A stretch of DNA of 64,000 bases from Streptomyces sp. SA15 (GCF_002291145.1 NZ_NTGE01000160.1:1-64000), one strand, 5' to 3'. Positions 1-10,420 are shown, counted from the stretch's first letter. A program made the numbers and translations. The notes: a model not told the origin generated them from the sequence alone.

Positions 1-2334
1 GTCTCCCGCGCCGTCACCGTGGCCGGCCCCGGTGGCCTCGGCAAGACCCGGCTCGCGCACGCCGTCAGCCGCCGGGCCGAGCAGCGCGTGGTGTATTGCG
101 TGCCGCTCGCCGGCGTCACCGCGGACGAGGACGTGGCCGCGGAGGTGGCCTCCGCGCTCGGCGCGGGCGAGGGGCGGGCCGGCGCCATGACCGGCCACGC
201 CTCGGCCGACCCGGTGTCCGGCATCCTCGGCGTGCTCGGCTCCGGGCCCGCACTGCTGGTCCTCGACAACTGCGAGCAGGTCATCCGGGGCGCCGCCGAC
301 CTCGTACGGGCCTTGGTCTCGTCCTCGAAGGACCTGCGGGTGCTCGCCACCAGCCGGGCCCCGCTCGGCCTCAGCTCGGAGGCGGTGTACGCGCTGCCGG
401 AGCTCGGTCTCGACACCTCGGTCGAGCTGTTCACGCAGCGGGCCCGGGCCGCCCGGCCCGGCGTGGAGCTGCCACCGGAGCCGGTGGCCGGGCTGTGCCG
501 CCACCTCGACGGGCTGCCGCTCGCCGTGGAGCTGGCCGCGGCGCGGGTTCGGGTCCTTTCGGTGCCGGAGATCGCCCGCCGCCTCGGCGACCGGTTCGCG
601 CTGCTGCGCGGCGGGGCGCGGGACGTGCCGGAGCGCCACCGCACGCTGCACGCGGTCGTGGAGTGGAGCTGGAACCTGCTCGCGGAGGACGCCAGGGCGG
701 CGCTGCGCATGCTGTCCGTCTTCCCGGGCGGCTTCTCGGGCGAGGCGGCTGAGCAGGTGCTGGGTGAGGACGCGCTGTCTCTGCTGGAGCAGTTGGCCGA
801 TCAGTCGCTGCTCACCGTCGCCGACACCCCGGCCGGCGTGCGGTTCCGGATGCTGGAGACCGTACGGGAGTTCTGCGCGGCCCGGTGCGCTCAGGCGGGC
901 GAGGACGAGGAGGCCGTCGGCCGGTTCCTCGCCTGGGCGCGGGACTTCGGGGTCGCGTACCACGACTGGCTCTTCCGCTCGGAACCGCTGACCGACCTGG
1001 AGCGGATCAGGGCCGAGCAGGACAACCTCGTGCTGGCCCTGCGGCACGCCCTGGCCCGCACGGACGGCCCCACCACCGCCGCCCTCACCGCCGTCCTCGC
1101 CGCCCTGTGGTCCCTCGGCTCCAACTACCCCCGCCTCACCGCCCTCGCCGCGGACACCGGCCCGCCGCTGTCGCACTACCACCCCGAGCCCGAATACGTC
1201 GAAGTCGCCCGCTCCGCCGCGGTGTTGTGCACGACGAGCCTGTTCATGGGCTACGGCCCGGTCGCCATACGCCAGTTCGTCACCCTCCGGCGGCTGCCAC
1301 CGGCCCCGCCGGACACGCTGCTGCGCGCCATCGCGGTGGTGCTGAGGGCGGTCCCCGAGATGCTGCCGCCCGACTACGAAATGCTGCAGAAGCTCTGCGA
1401 CAGCGAGCAGCCGCTGCTCGCCGGCACCGCCGAGTGCGTCGCCACCTACGTCTGGGAGTCGGAGCACGACATCAACCGCGCGCTCGCCTCGGCTCGGCGG
1501 ATCATCGCCGCGCTGGGGCCGGTCGACAGCCCGTTCCTGCAGGTCATGGGCCACTCCCGGCTGAGCGAGCTGTGCTTGCAGACGGAGCGGGGCGAGGAAG
1601 CGTATGAACACCTCAAGGCGGCGCTCCAAGCGGTGCTGCGGCTCCGCGACGAGCACGACCTCATCGGCATCCGCTGGGGCCTCGTCCTCGCCTGCCTCCA
1701 GCGCGGCGACCCCGACGAGGCCGAGTACTGGCTGCGGCAGGCGGAGGGCGCCAGCGCCACGCAGCAGGACGACTACAGCATGGACATCCTCGGGCGCGCC
1801 GAGATCGCACTCGCCCGCGGACTGACGGAGGTCGGGCTCGGCTTGTGGCGCAGCGCCGTGCAGCCGCTGCCCGCAGTCGGCTCGATACACGGCGGCGACC
1901 CCTTCTTCGACCGGTGGGTGCTGGAGATCCTGGCGGTGGCGGTGACGGCGCACGCGCACGCCGGCCGTCTCGAGCTCGTCACGGAGCCGGTCGACCGACT
2001 GCGGCAGGGGCTGCGGACCCTGCTCTCCGGTCCGTCCGGCTCGCCCATGGAGCTCCCGGTGTTCGGGACGGTGCTGCACGCGCTCGGCATGGCAGGCCTC
2101 GCGTCCGGCGACGCCTCCGCCGTACGGATGATCGCGCTGGCCGAACGGCTGCGGGTGCTCCGCTCGTTCCAGCCGACGATGTCGGCGGACCGCGCCCGGA
2201 AGGCGGTCGGGGCGGCCGGGAACGCTGCCAGGGCGGCGTACGCCGACGCGGTGTCGGAGTACGCCCCCCTGGGGCGGGACGAGCTGCGGGAGGCAGCCCG
2301 CGCTGTCATGGCGGTTACTTCGGGTCGCGGTTGA
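1..2334 (+). CDS. NB-ARC/AfsR-like transcriptional activator, 5' end outside window
   Basis: The frame is open from base 1, so the gene begins upstream. The first in-window GTG (19) lies inside the P-loop region and is not a credible start. The visible 777 residues open with a Walker A motif (GPGGLGKTR, residues 9-17), then a Walker B-like LLVLDNCEQ, ATSRAPL and GLPLAVELAAAR, which are typical of the NB-ARC/STAND ATPase of AfsR/SARP or LuxR-type activators. The C-terminal half is alpha-helical, Ala/Leu-rich and TPR-like. A DNA-binding domain is expected upstream but not visible. The stop overlaps the convergent permease gene by 20 nt. It may control the adjacent drug exporter, but that is inference from position only. 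Confidence 0.85.
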   Translation, partial: VSRAVTVAGPGGLGKTRLAHAVSRRAEQRVVYCVPLAGVTADEDVAAEVASALGAGEGRAGAMTGHASADPVSGILGVLGSGPALLVLDNCEQVIRGAADLVRALVSSSKDLRVLATSRAPLGLSSEAVYALPELGLDTSVELFTQRARAARPGVELPPEPVAGLCRHLDGLPLAVELAAARVRVLSVPEIARRLGDRFALLRGGARDVPERHRTLHAVVEWSWNLLAEDARAALRMLSVFPGGFSGEAAEQVLGEDALSLLEQLADQSLLTVADTPAGVRFRMLETVREFCAARCAQAGEDEEAVGRFLAWARDFGVAYHDWLFRSEPLTDLERIRAEQDNLVLALRHALARTDGPTTAALTAVLAALWSLGSNYPRLTALAADTGPPLSHYHPEPEYVEVARSAAVLCTTSLFMGYGPVAIRQFVTLRRLPPAPPDTLLRAIAVVLRAVPEMLPPDYEMLQKLCDSEQPLLAGTAECVATYVWESEHDINRALASARRIIAALGPVDSPFLQVMGHSRLSELCLQTERGEEAYEHLKAALQAVLRLRDEHDLIGIRWGLVLACLQRGDPDEAEYWLRQAEGASATQQDDYSMDILGRAEIALARGLTEVGLGLWRSAVQPLPAVGSIHGGDPFFDRWVLEILAVAVTAHAHAGRLELVTEPVDRLRQGLRTLLSGPSGSPMELPVFGTVLHALGMAGLASGDASAVRMIALAERLRVLRSFQPTMSADRARKAVGAAGNAARAAYADAVSEYAPLGRDELREAARAVMAVTSGRG

Positions 2335-3106
2335 ACAACGCCGTCGACCAGCGGTAGCCGAGCACGGTCAGGCCGACGCACCAGGCGAGCGCGATCCACC
2401 AGTTGTTGCCGATCTCGGTGCCGAGCAGCAGGCCGCGCAGGGTTTCGATGGCCGGTGTGAACGGCTGGTACTCGGCGATCGGCTGGAACCAGCCCGGGAT
2501 CGCGTCGATGGGGACGAAGGCGCTCGAGATGAGCGGGAGGAGGATCAGCGGCGTTGCCATGTTGCTGGCCGCCTCGGGGTTCGGGCTGGCCATGCCCATG
2601 CCGACCGCGATCCAGGTGAGTGCCAGGGCGAACAGCGTGATCAGCCCGAACGCCGCCAACCACTCCAGGACTGTGGCGTCCGTGGACCGGAAGCCGATGG
2701 CCACGGCGACGGCGCCTACGAGGACCAGGCTGGCGAGTACCTGCAGCACGCTGCCGACGACGTGCCCGATGAGCAGAGAGCCTCGGTAGACCGCCATCGT
2801 GCGGAAGCGGGCGATGAGACCCTCGGTCATGTCCATGGAAACGGAGATCGCGGCCCCGATCACGGTGCTGCCGATGGTCATCAGCAGGAGGCCCGGGACC
2901 ACGTAGGCGATGTAGTCGGAGCGGTCGGCGCCGTCGCCACCGATGCCCGCGCTCATCGCGCCTCCGAAGACGTAGACGAAGAGCAGCAGCAGCATGATCG
3001 GCGTGAGCAGCAGGTTCAGGGTCATGGACGGGTAGCGCCGCGCGTGCAGGAGGTTGCGGCGTAGCATCGTGTTCGAGTCGCGGACGGCGAGGGAGAGGGC
3101 GCTCAT
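2315..3106 (-). CDS. ABC-2 type drug exporter permease (DrrB-like)
   Basis: This 263-residue protein has about six hydrophobic segments, including LLLTPIMLLLLFVYVFGG and GLLLMTIGSTVIGAAIS. The layout fits DrrB-type ABC-2 permeases that export hydrophobic drugs with a separate ATPase. The start is set by the ATGA overlap with the upstream ATPase gene (ATG at 3106, ATPase stop TGA at 3105-3103), a usual sign of translational coupling. The C-terminal contains EYQPFTPAIETLRGLL, typical of the family. The substrate is unknown. The 3' end overlaps the convergent regulator gene by 20 nt. Confidence 0.88.
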   Translation of the reverse strand: MSALSLAVRDSNTMLRRNLLHARRYPSMTLNLLLTPIMLLLLFVYVFGGAMSAGIGGDGADRSDYIAYVVPGLLLMTIGSTVIGAAISVSMDMTEGLIARFRTMAVYRGSLLIGHVVGSVLQVLASLVLVGAVAVAIGFRSTDATVLEWLAAFGLITLFALALTWIAVGMGMASPNPEAASNMATPLILLPLISSAFVPIDAIPGWFQPIAEYQPFTPAIETLRGLLLGTEIGNNWWIALAWCVGLTVLGYRWSTALFNRDPK

Positions 3107-4074
3107 CGGACATTCTCCTTGGACTGGTTGGGGACCTTGTTGCCGCCGGTCAGGGCGAAGAACACGTCGTCGAGGTCGGGGGTGTGCACGGTCAGCTCGT
3201 CCGCCTCGATGCCGGCCGTGTCCAGCCAGTCGAGGATGGAGCGCAGCTCGCGCTGGCTGCCGCCGCTGGGGATCTGCAGCGACAGCGCCTCGTCGTCCCT
3301 GGTGGCTTCGCGCAGGGCGACGGCGGCGGACTGGTACGCGGACGGGTCGGTGAAGCGGAGCCGGACGTGTCCCCCCGGGATGAGCCGCTTCAGCTCCTCG
3401 GCGGTGCCCTGGGCGGCGATCTTGCCGTCGTTGAGCACGGCGATGCGGTCGGCGAGCTCGTCGGCCTCCTCCAGGTACTGGGTGGTGAGGAAGACGGTGA
3501 CGCCGCCGGAGACCAGCTCGCGGATGATCCCCCACATGTTGTGGCGGCTGCGCGGGTCGAGGCCGGTGGTCGGCTCGTCGAGGAAGATGATCCGCGGATC
3601 GCCGACCAGGGTCATGGCGATGTCGAGGCGGCGCTTCATGCCGCCGGAGTAGGTGGAGACGGGCTTCTTGGCGGCCTCGGTGAGGTCGAAGCGCTCCAGC
3701 AGCTCGGCGGCGACCTGCCGTCCCTCGCGCTTGGACAGATGGTGGAGGTCCGCCATGAGGAGCATGTTCTCCTCGCCGGTGATCAGGCCGTCGACGGCGG
3801 AGAACTGCCCGGTGACGCCGATCGCGGCCCGCACGGCCTGCGGGTCGGTGGCCAGGTCGTGGCCGCCGACGTGCAGCTCGCCGGCGTCGGCGGTGATGAG
3901 GGTGGAGAGGATCTTGACGGCGGTGGTCTTGCCGGCGCCGTTCGGGCCGAGCAGGGAGAAGACCGTGCCGGCCGGCACCGCGAGGTCGATGCCGTCGAGG
4001 ACCGTCTTGTCCCCGTAGGCCTTGCGCAGCCCCTCGGCCGCGATGGCGGGAGAGTGCGATGTCGTTGTCGTCAT
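3103..4074 (-). CDS. ABC exporter ATPase (DrrA-like)
   Basis: A 323-residue ATP-binding subunit. Walker A is GPNGAGKTT (43-51), the signature is YSGGMKRR (142-149) and Walker B is IIFLDEP (162-168), followed by DPRSR. The YSGGM signature and a C-terminal extension after about residue 225 are characteristic of the daunorubicin-resistance DrrA family, which powers efflux with an ABC-2 permease. That permease gene follows with a 4-nt overlap. It is probably an efflux pump for an antibiotic or other hydrophobic compound. No biosynthetic genes are visible beside it, so the substrate cannot be named. Confidence 0.9.
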   Translation of the reverse strand: MTTTTSHSPAIAAEGLRKAYGDKTVLDGIDLAVPAGTVFSLLGPNGAGKTTAVKILSTLITADAGELHVGGHDLATDPQAVRAAIGVTGQFSAVDGLITGEENMLLMADLHHLSKREGRQVAAELLERFDLTEAAKKPVSTYSGGMKRRLDIAMTLVGDPRIIFLDEPTTGLDPRSRHNMWGIIRELVSGGVTVFLTTQYLEEADELADRIAVLNDGKIAAQGTAEELKRLIPGGHVRLRFTDPSAYQSAAVALREATRDDEALSLQIPSGGSQRELRSILDWLDTAGIEADELTVHTPDLDDVFFALTGGNKVPNQSKENVR

Positions 4075-4379
4075 GCGGCAGAGGTTGCGGCAGGGCGCAT
4101 TCAGCGCGGCTTCAGGAGGGTTTCAACGCGCTGGAGCCCGGGTTGCCCTAGGAGACGGACCCCCGACCGCCCGGTCGCAGAGCGCGGTCGGGGGCGCGAC
4201 GAGGTGTGAACGGGGACCTGTGCAACTAGCCTGTTTCCGGCTGAGAAGGTGACAAGAACGTAACCGGCGCCACGAATGGATAACGTCCAGCCGCACCCCG
4301 TTTCCCAGGAGTGTCTACGCGCGTTACTCTGCGCCGAACTCAGCACCCACTGCGGGGCTTGGAGAATGGGGAACTTCTG
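4075..4379. other. Intergenic region between divergent drug exporter and first BMP gene
   Basis: This 305-bp stretch holds no convincing gene. It contains an 11-bp perfect inverted repeat (CCCCCGACCGC at 4160-4170, GCGGTCGGGGG at 4184-4194) and, nearer the BMP gene, the imperfect nucleoside-regulon operator at 4315-4326. Promoters for both divergent transcripts must lie here, but no clear -10/-35 pair was identified. Confidence 0.6.
4315..4326. promoter_or_regulatory. Nucleoside-regulon operator, one mismatch (CTACGCGCGTTA)
   Basis: This is the first of six copies of the CTACGCGCGTAG palindrome in the window, with an imperfect right end. It lies 53 bp before the first BMP lipoprotein start. 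The flanking sequence from 4314 to 4338 is nearly identical to 6257-6281 before the second BMP gene. Confidence 0.65.
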
Positions 4380-5438
4380 ATGCGTCGGATATCCAAACTG
4401 ACCCGCGTCGCGGTGGGGGTCGCGTCGCTCGCACTCGCCGCGACGGCCTGTGGTGGCACCAGCAGCGAGAGTAGTGACAGTGGTGACAGCGGTGCCAAGG
4501 AGGACCTCGGACTCGCCATCGCCTACGACATCGGCGGCAAGGGCGACCAGTCCTTCAACGACGCCGCGTACTCCGGCCTGGAGAAGGCCCAGAAGGAGTT
4601 CGGCTACAAGACCGACGACGTCGAGCCCAACGAGGGCGAGACGGACGCCGACAAGGAGCAGCGCCTGGCCTCGCTGGCGCGGCAGGGCTACAACCCCGTC
4701 ATCGGCATCGGCTTCGCCTACGGCCCGGCGATGAAGAACGTGGCCGCGAAGTACCCGAAGACCACCTTCGGCATCGTCGACTCCGTGGTCGAGGGCGACA
4801 ACGTCGCGTCCCTCGTCTTCGCCGAGGAGCAGGCCTCCTACCTGGCCGGCGTCGCCGCCGCCAAGGCCACCAAGACGAACACCGTCGGCTTCGTGGGCGG
4901 TGTCGACATCCCGCTGATCCACAAGTTCGAGGCCGGCTACAAGCAGGGCGTCCAGGAGACCAGCGGCGGCAAGGTCAAGGTCATCTCGCAGTACCTGACG
5001 CAGACCGCCGAGGAGGGCGGCTTCTCCAGCCCGGACAAGGGCAAGGCCGCCGCCGAGGGCCAGATCGAGAAGAAGGCCGACGTCGTCTACCAGGCGGCCG
5101 GTCTGTCCGGTCAGGGAGTGATCGAGGCCGCCGCCAAGGCGAAGGTCTGGGCGATCGGCGTCGACTCCGACCAGTACGAGCAGGCGGCCCTGGCGTCGTA
5201 CAAGAACTACATCCTGACCTCCGCCCTCAAGGACGTCGGCGGCGCGGTGTACGCCCTGGCCAAGTCCGTCGAGGACGACAAGCCGCTGACCGGCGTCCAG
5301 ACCTTCGACCTGAAGGTGAACGGCGTCGGCCTGGCCGAGAGCAACCCCGAGATGGCGAAGATCGCGGGCCTCTCCGACGCCGTGGCCAAGGCCAAGGCGG
5401 GCATCATCGACGGCACGATCAAGGTCAAGACCGAGTAG
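4380..5438 (+). CDS. BMP-family nucleoside-binding lipoprotein (copy 1)
   Basis: A 352-residue substrate-binding lipoprotein of the Bmp/Med (PnrA) family, which binds purine and pyrimidine nucleosides for ABC import. The signal peptide is followed by a lipobox ending in Cys24 (LAATAC). Family blocks include GGKGDQSFNDAAY, PNEGETDADK, ASYLAGVAAAK, FVGGVDIPLIHKFEAGY and VWAIGVDSDQ. The ATG at 4380 is chosen because it gives the complete basic and hydrophobic signal peptide. An in-frame GTG at 4311 would put extra charged residues in front. A close paralogue follows at 6459, and the cognate ATPase and permeases start at 7.7 kb. Regulation is probably through the operator at 4315. Confidence 0.93.
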   Translation: MRRISKLTRVAVGVASLALAATACGGTSSESSDSGDSGAKEDLGLAIAYDIGGKGDQSFNDAAYSGLEKAQKEFGYKTDDVEPNEGETDADKEQRLASLARQGYNPVIGIGFAYGPAMKNVAAKYPKTTFGIVDSVVEGDNVASLVFAEEQASYLAGVAAAKATKTNTVGFVGGVDIPLIHKFEAGYKQGVQETSGGKVKVISQYLTQTAEEGGFSSPDKGKAAAEGQIEKKADVVYQAAGLSGQGVIEAAAKAKVWAIGVDSDQYEQAALASYKNYILTSALKDVGGAVYALAKSVEDDKPLTGVQTFDLKVNGVGLAESNPEMAKIAGLSDAVAKAKAGIIDGTIKVKTE

Positions 5439-5456
5439 AGGCGACCGACCTTCGTT

Positions 5457-5490
5457 CCGCCTGAACGGGCGAGCCGCCTGAACGGGCGAG
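5457..5490. repeat. 17-bp tandem direct repeat
   Basis: Two adjacent identical 17-bp units (CCGCCTGAACGGGCGAG at 5457-5473 and 5474-5490) lie between the BMP stop and its terminator. Function unknown. Confidence 0.9.
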
Positions 5491-5509
5491 AAACGATCGG
5501 ACTCTCACG

Positions 5510-5544
5510 AAGCGGGGCGGGCGCCAGTAGGGCTCGCCCCGCTT
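5510..5544 (+). terminator. Hairpin terminator after BMP copy 1
   Basis: AAGCGGGGCG (5510-5519) pairs perfectly with CGCCCCGCTT (5535-5544) across a 15-nt loop. It lies 71 bp past the BMP stop. There is no long U-tract, as is common in Streptomyces. Confidence 0.7.
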
Positions 5545-5636
5545 GGCTGTCGCGTCTTGTTCTGTTGCACCTATCGGCAGACCTGATCCGGTTCGGCCAT
5601 GAAATTTCGGGGGCGGCCACAAACGTTGATCTGATC

Positions 5637-6095
5637 ATGACTCAAGGCCCGGCACCCCGCCCGTTATCCGACGAAGCCCTCTCCAACCTGCTCGGCAAGC
5701 AGCAGTTCGGCACTCTCGCCACCGTCAAGCGCAATGGCCGCCCCCACCTGACCACCATGCTCTACAGCTGGGACCCCGAGGCCCGCATCGTGCGGTTCTC
5801 GACGACGGCCGACCGCATCAAAGTCAAGCATCTGCGGCGCGACCCGCGTGCGGCGCTGCATGTGCAGGGTGGCGACGTGTGGTCGTTCGCCGTCGCCGAG
5901 GGTGAGACCGAGGTTTCCGAAGCCACGACAGTCCCTGGCGACGCGGTCGGGCGGGAACTGCTCGGGATGATCCCGGAGGCTGCGAAGCCGGAGGACGACG
6001 ATGCGTTCCTGGAGCAGTTGGTCGCCGAACGCCGGGTTGTCATCCGGTTGAAGGTCGACCGGCTGTACGGGACGGCGCTCGACATCAACGGATAG
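5637..6095 (+). CDS. PPOX-class F420-dependent or FMN-binding oxidoreductase
   Basis: A 152-residue split beta-barrel protein of the pyridoxamine-phosphate oxidase-like superfamily. Motifs such as FGTLATVKRNGRPHLTTMLYSWD, the phosphate-binding TTADRIKVKHLRRDPRAALHV block and a C-terminal RLKVDRLYGTAL match the F420-dependent TIGR03618-type group common in actinobacteria. The ATG at 5637 begins MTQGPAPRPLSDE, and upstream in-frame codons look non-coding. Its substrate is unknown. It separates the two paralogous BMP genes and has no evident link to nucleoside uptake. Confidence 0.85.
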   Translation: MTQGPAPRPLSDEALSNLLGKQQFGTLATVKRNGRPHLTTMLYSWDPEARIVRFSTTADRIKVKHLRRDPRAALHVQGGDVWSFAVAEGETEVSEATTVPGDAVGRELLGMIPEAAKPEDDDAFLEQLVAERRVVIRLKVDRLYGTALDING

Positions 6096-6106
6096 ACATA
6101 CCGGGT

Positions 6107-6150
6107 CCGTGCTGGTCGTAGCCACTCGTCGAGGGCTGCGACCAGCACGG
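6107..6150 (+). terminator. Hairpin after PPOX gene
   Basis: A 12-bp perfect inverted repeat: CCGTGCTGGTCG (6107-6118) pairs with CGACCAGCACGG (6139-6150), with a 20-nt loop. It starts 11 bp after the PPOX stop and is a probable terminator. Confidence 0.65.
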
Positions 6151-6257
6151 TGGCCTCGTTGGCGAACGGCGAGCTTGAAGAGCCGCTCGGCGGCGTCGCC
6201 GAGTCGCCTCGGCCACGGCCCGATAACAAGGTGGACAGAAGGGGTTTTCAGGCAGGT

Positions 6258-6269
6258 CTACGCGCGTTA
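6258..6269. promoter_or_regulatory. Nucleoside-regulon operator, one mismatch (CTACGCGCGTTA)
   Basis: This is the same 12 bp as the site at 4315, and the flanks match as well: about 23 of 25 positions agree between 6257-6281 and 4314-4338. It lies 189 bp before the second BMP gene. Confidence 0.65.
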
Positions 6270-6458
6270 ATCTGCGGCGAAGCCAGTGCCGTAGCCGAAC
6301 CGTCCGGCGCTGGGCGACCCCGGAGAAGTGCGAGTACGACCCCACGCCGCCCGGCACGCCGAGAACACGCACCGGCGGCGCCGCAAGCCGCTACCGCGGC
6401 GGGCGCAGGGACACACCCGCACCTCCCCGGACCCGCCAGTACGACAGGAGCACCACAC

Positions 6459-7505
6459 ATGCGCCGGATTTCCCGGATCACGGTCGCAGGCGCAGCGACC
6501 GCCTCTCTGGCCCTCGTCCTCGCCGCCTGCGGCTCCACCTCGACCTCCGGCTCGTCGGGCGAGAAGGGCAACATGGGTCTCGCCATCGCGTACGACGTCG
6601 GCGGCAAGGGCGACCAGTCCTTCAACGACGCGGCGTACGCGGGCCTGGAGCAGGCGAAGAAGGAGTTCGGCTACGACACGGCCGACATCGAGCCCAACGA
6701 GGGCGAGACGGACGCCGACAAGACCCAGCGCCTGGTCTCGCTGGCCAAGCAGGGCCACAACCCGGTGATCGGCGTCGGCTACGCGTACGCGCCGGCCGTC
6801 AAGGAGGCCGCCGAGAAGTACCCGGACACCACCTTCGGCATCGTCGACGACTCCACGATCAGCGCGAAGAACGTGGCCGACCTGGTCTTCTCCGAGGAGC
6901 AGGCCTCCTACCTCGCCGGTGTCGCCGCCGCCAAGAGCACCAAGAGCAACGTCGTCGGCTTCGTCGGCGGTGTGGACATCCCGCTGATCCACAAGTTCCA
7001 GGCGGGCTTCGCGCAGGGCGTCAAGGACACCGACCCCAAGGTCCAGGTCCTGTCCCAGTACCTGACCCAGACGGCCGAGGAGGGCGGCTTCTCCAGCCCC
7101 GACAAGGGCAAGACGGCCGCCGAGGGCCAGATCGAGAAGAAGGCCGACGTCGTCTACGCGGCCGCCGGTCTGTCCGGTCAGGGCGTGATCGAGGCCGCCG
7201 CCGCCAACAAGGTGTGGGCGATCGGCGTCGACTCCGACCAGTACCAGCAGGAAGCCCTCGCGAAGTACAAGGATTCCATCCTGACCTCGGCGATGAAGGA
7301 CGTCGCCAAGGCGGTGTACAACCTGGCTAAGTCGGTCGAGGACGGCAAACCCGAGACCGGTATCGTCAGGGGCGATCTGAAGACCGGCGAGGTGGGCCTG
7401 TCGAACTCCAACCCGAAGTTCGCGGATGACGCCGAGGTCCAGGAAGCCATCAAGACGGCCAAGGAGAAGATCATCAGCGGCGAGATCAAGGTGAAGAGCA
7501 GCTGA
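6459..7505 (+). CDS. BMP-family nucleoside-binding lipoprotein (copy 2)
   Basis: A 348-residue paralogue of the protein at 4380, with long identical blocks such as QYLTQTAEEGGFSSPDKGK and AAGLSGQGVIEAAA. The lipobox is LAAC with Cys24. It is a substrate-binding lipoprotein for nucleosides on the outer face of the membrane. The ATG at 6459 has a good Shine-Dalgarno (CAGGAG) and yields a complete signal peptide, whereas the longer upstream frame encodes Arg/Ala-rich low-complexity sequence. It lies directly upstream of the transporter operon, separated by a strong terminator and a second operator, so it may be transcribed separately. Confidence 0.93.
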   Translation: MRRISRITVAGAATASLALVLAACGSTSTSGSSGEKGNMGLAIAYDVGGKGDQSFNDAAYAGLEQAKKEFGYDTADIEPNEGETDADKTQRLVSLAKQGHNPVIGVGYAYAPAVKEAAEKYPDTTFGIVDDSTISAKNVADLVFSEEQASYLAGVAAAKSTKSNVVGFVGGVDIPLIHKFQAGFAQGVKDTDPKVQVLSQYLTQTAEEGGFSSPDKGKTAAEGQIEKKADVVYAAAGLSGQGVIEAAAANKVWAIGVDSDQYQQEALAKYKDSILTSAMKDVAKAVYNLAKSVEDGKPETGIVRGDLKTGEVGLSNSNPKFADDAEVQEAIKTAKEKIISGEIKVKSS

Positions 7506-7551
7506 TCCAGCAACACCCTGAGCAGCGTGTAACCGCGGGGTTACGTCCGCT

Positions 7552-7590
7552 CAACGGGGTACGGGGAGGCTGTCTCCCCGTACCCCGTTG
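7552..7590 (+). terminator. Strong hairpin terminator after BMP copy 2
   Basis: A 17-bp perfect inverted repeat, 7552-7568 and 7574-7590 (arms begin CAACGGGG and end CCCCGTTG), with a 5-nt loop. It separates BMP copy 2 from the importer operon. Confidence 0.85.
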
Positions 7591-7627
7591 TCACGGGCGT
7601 CGGGCCCCTTTCGATGCCGTAGGGGCG

Positions 7628-7639
7628 CTACGCGCGTAG
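7628..7639. promoter_or_regulatory. Nucleoside-regulon operator, perfect palindrome
   Basis: CTACGCGCGTAG, a perfect 12-bp palindrome between the terminator and the Shine-Dalgarno of the ABC operon. It probably controls the ATPase, permease, cdd and deoA genes. Confidence 0.75.
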
Positions 7640-7654
7640 ACGACCCCCGTCCCC

Positions 7655-7667
7655 AGGAGAGTGCGCC
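7655..7667 (+). promoter_or_regulatory. Shine-Dalgarno pointing to a possible non-canonical ATC start
   Basis: AGGAGA (7655-7660) is followed after 7 nt by ATC at 7668, in frame with the ATPase. The out-of-frame GTG at 7661 is too close to the ribosome site and leads to a shadow frame. The next in-frame conventional start, GTG 7716, has no ribosome site at normal spacing. Confidence 0.5.
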
Positions 7668-7715
7668 ATCAACGCGTCCAGCAGCCCTCCGGCCGGAGCG
7701 GCGGTCAACGGTCAA

Positions 7716-9280
<1,565 letters not shown>

Positions 9281-9281
<1 letters not shown>

Positions 9282-10420
9282 TGAAGAAGTTCGACAGGGA
9301 GCGCGTGCTCCTCGCGGTGGCCGGCCCGGTCATCGCGCTCGCCGTGGCCTTCGCCCTGAGCTCGGTCGTGCTGATCGCCTCGGGCAAGAACCCCGTCGAG
9401 CCGTACACGCTGATGTTCGAGCAGGCCTCCTTCTCCGACATCCAGGTCCTGATCATCAACCAGGCCTCGATGTACTACATCGCCGCCCTAGCGGTGGCCA
9501 TCGGCTTCCGGATGAACCTGTTCAACATCGGCGTCGACGGCCAGTACCAACTCGCCGCCATGATGGCCGCGATCGTCGGCGCCCACGCCAACCTGCCGGC
9601 CGCCCTCCAGGTCCCGCTGCTGCTCCTGACCGCCGTCTGCACCGGCGCCTTCTGGTCCGGCATCGCCGGTGTCCTCAAGGTCACCCGCGGCGTCAGCGAG
9701 GTGGTCGCGACGATCATGCTCAACGCGATCGCCACCTCCGTCATCGCCTACCTGTGGCTGCCGAACGTCTTCGGCGTCAAGGTCGGCAACAACAACACCA
9801 CCGGCGAGATGCACTCCTCGGGCTGGATCCCCGGCATCGACATGGGCGCGGCCGGCGAGATCTACGGCCTGGTCATCCTCGCCGTGCTGCTCGGCATCGG
9901 CTACTGGGTCGTCCTCAACCGCACCCGCTTCGGCTTCGACCTGCGCGCCTCCGGCGCCTCGGAGTCCGCCGCCGCGGCCAGCGGTGTCGATCCCAAGCGC
10001 ATGGTGCTCACCGCCATGCTGCTCTCCGGCGCCATCGCCGGTCTCGCGGGCCTGCCGATCCTGCTCGGCGACGCGCACACCTACAACCTCAACTTCCCCA
10101 CCGGCATCGGCTTCCTCGGCATCGGCATCGCCCTGCTCGGCCGTAACAGCCCGGTCGGCATCGCCTTCGCCGCCCTGCTGTGGGCCTGGCTCGACAAGGC
10201 CTCGCCCGAGCTGGACTTCCACGGCTACGACAAGGAGATCGCGGTCATCATGCAGGGCCTGATCGTCCTCTCGGTCGTCGTCTCCTACGAGGCCGTCCGC
10301 GAGTGGGGCCTGCGCCGCCAGCAGCGCCGGGTCGGCGCGGAGCTCGCCGCCGGTCACGTCCTCGGCTCCTCCGACTCCACCGACGGCAACAACTCCCAGA
10401 AGGAGGTGGCTGGCCGATGA
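9281..10420 (+). CDS. Nucleoside ABC importer permease 1
   Basis: A 379-residue permease of the BPD_transp_2 (LivHM/RbsC/NupP-type) family with about eight to ten membrane segments. Family features include GFRMNLFNIGVDGQYQLAAM near residues 75-95 and a coupling region around SGASESAAAASGVDPKRM. The start is fixed by the TGATG junction with the ATPase, and its stop overlaps the next permease (ATGA). It forms half of the membrane channel for nucleosides. Confidence 0.92.

Larger units (their letters stand above)
6096..6458. other. Intergenic leader before BMP copy 2
   Basis: These 363 bp contain no credible gene. They hold a long hairpin at 6107-6150 and the regulon operator at 6258-6269. The 189 bp between operator and start codon are GC-rich and could form a structured 5' leader. 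A ribosome-binding site (CAGGAG, 6445-6450) precedes the BMP ATG by 8 nt. Confidence 0.6.

Noticed and set aside
7529..7544. GTAACC-GCGG-GGTTAC hairpin after BMP copy 2
   Set aside because: The 6-bp stem is weak next to the 17-bp terminator that follows, so it was not listed as a separate terminator.
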